Made by a program: the position numbers and the translations under genes. A DNA stretch of 64,000 bases from Fulvia fulva (lineage: Eukaryota > Ascomycota > Dothideomycetes > Mycosphaerellales > Mycosphaerellaceae): contig NC_063014.1 of assembly GCF_020509005.1 (NCBI RefSeq), positions 62,001 to 126,000 on the forward strand, read 5' to 3'. The first letter of the stretch is position 1. The number at the start of each line of letters is the position of its first letter. Of the stretch, positions 63,259 through 64,000 are shown one piece after another. The notes beneath the pieces are model-generated. The model saw nothing but the letters and a program-made list of their open reading frames with translations. It made no database searches and had not been told where the DNA came from.

Positions 63259-63892
63259 GATGCTCAATTTCTGCAGTCAGCAAGTTGGCGTAGAGACGAA
63301 GACGCGAAGACGCAGACAGACGCGTCTGTACCTGAGCAGGGACCCCGATCCTTCGCCGGGCGAAAGTTTAAGATGCCATTTTCCAACCATGCATTGGCCT
63401 TGTCCTGCAACGCAAAGAGCATGTGGCAACCACACTTGCCGACTTACTGGTATACGAATGGGGTTTGACAGCACAGTCGTCACACCGGGCTTGCTCATGC
63501 CCCGAGGATGCAGCCTATCGTCTCGTTGATGGCTCTTGCAGGCAGCTCCTCCCATGTTCGGTCACTGATCGGCGTGGTTGCACGACATCAGAATAGCATA
63601 CTGCATCGAATCCTCAATGTGTTTAGACTGGTTGCAACAAAAGCTGACCCGGCATCGTTCAAATGCGGAACTTGAGGTATGGCAGACTGAAGGCCGAGCA
63701 TGGCGAATCTATTGCCTAAGAGGGCAAGAGGGGTCGACGGTGGTAGCACTTGGCTGAGCAGACGTCGTACATCCGGAGGTATAAAGTGTTGCTGCTTCGT
63801 GAGCGTCAAGTCACTTCTCCATCGGTCCAGGTCAAGCTCATCAGATAGCCAGAAACACAACACCAAGCAACTCCCTGCCCTCGAGATCGACA
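63259..63892. other. Divergent region between PIS1 and the right-edge gene
   Basis: No gene is supported. An A/C-rich leader (63850-63892) precedes the ATG of the edge gene, as expected for a fungal 5' UTR. Confidence 0.45.
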
Positions 63893-64000
63893 ATGTCTTC
63901 ATCTGCCAAGCCAACCTATGGCGGCTACAACAAGAAGTGAGCGCCGCTCTGCTCATCGATGTACTACAATAGCTGACCTACCAGCCACCAGTGCCCCACT
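63893..64000 (+). CDS. 5' end of an unidentified gene, cut by the window edge
   Basis: The ATG at 63893 in CGACAATG context opens a short first exon (63893-63936, starting MSSSAKPTYGGYNK). It ends at a GTGAGC donor; a 48-base intron has a CTGAC branch site and CCAG acceptor at 63984. The second exon runs off the window after about five codons. The leader, start context and clean intron support a real gene, but too little protein is visible to name it. Confidence 0.55.

Overview
This window looks like a chromosome segment from a filamentous ascomycete, most likely a Dothideomycete of the Mycosphaerella type. The evidence is as follows. Introns are short (46 to about 98 nt) with GTAAGT, GTATGT or GTGAGT donors and CTAAC or CTGAC-like branch sites. 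Genes lie singly on both strands with no operons. A RIP-type CpA-poor, TpA-rich repeat remnant sits at the left edge. The gene set is typical of this group: a HET-domain protein, a CE16 esterase, a GH92 mannosidase, a Zn2Cys6 regulator, a small secreted cysteine-rich protein and a Tc1/mariner element. No CRISPR array, rRNA or tRNA was recognised.

Layout. 1-0.24 kb: RIP-mutated repeat end. 1.5-14.5 kb: SR-type cyclophilin, secreted CE16-type esterase, small secreted Cys-rich protein, DPP5-like S9 peptidase, Env7/STK16-like kinase, a small C2H2 protein and a secreted type-B carboxylesterase. 14.5-21 kb: gene-poor, with one four-exon methyltransferase whose SAM-binding glycine loop looks damaged. 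21-29.3 kb: conserved core genes (NUP170, AIM41, RRN3) plus one tiny ORF. 29.6-45.8 kb: a decayed accessory corridor. It holds a GH92 mannosidase pseudogene, a divergent pair of F-box-like genes, a Ser/Thr-rich membrane protein with an internal stop, a complete 1,242-bp Tc1/mariner element, a P450 with two internal stops and a Zn2Cys6 regulator pseudogene. Two apparently intact genes lie inside the corridor (RecA/Rad51-paralogue-like and DUF1537 sugar-acid kinase-like). 46-64 kb: a Gag-like/F-box-like chimera, a 3-hydroxyisobutyrate dehydrogenase-like enzyme, cystathionine beta-synthase, a membrane GT90/CAP10-like glycosyltransferase, KRE33/NAT10, a HET-domain protein, a secreted epoxide-hydrolase-like enzyme, PIS1, and the first exon of a gene leaving the window.

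How the genes relate. They do not form one pathway. Core functions (nuclear pore, Pol I initiation, rRNA acetylation, phosphatidylinositol synthesis, transsulfuration) alternate with fast-evolving accessory genes. Two window-scale patterns stand out. First, several genes carry premature stops while keeping reading frame, introns and catalytic motifs over kilobases. Second, in accessory genes the wobble base switches in sharp blocks between C/A-ending and G/T-ending codons. Exon boundaries were placed by hand from splice consensus, phase and protein continuity. Family names rest on motifs recalled from memory; no database search was run.
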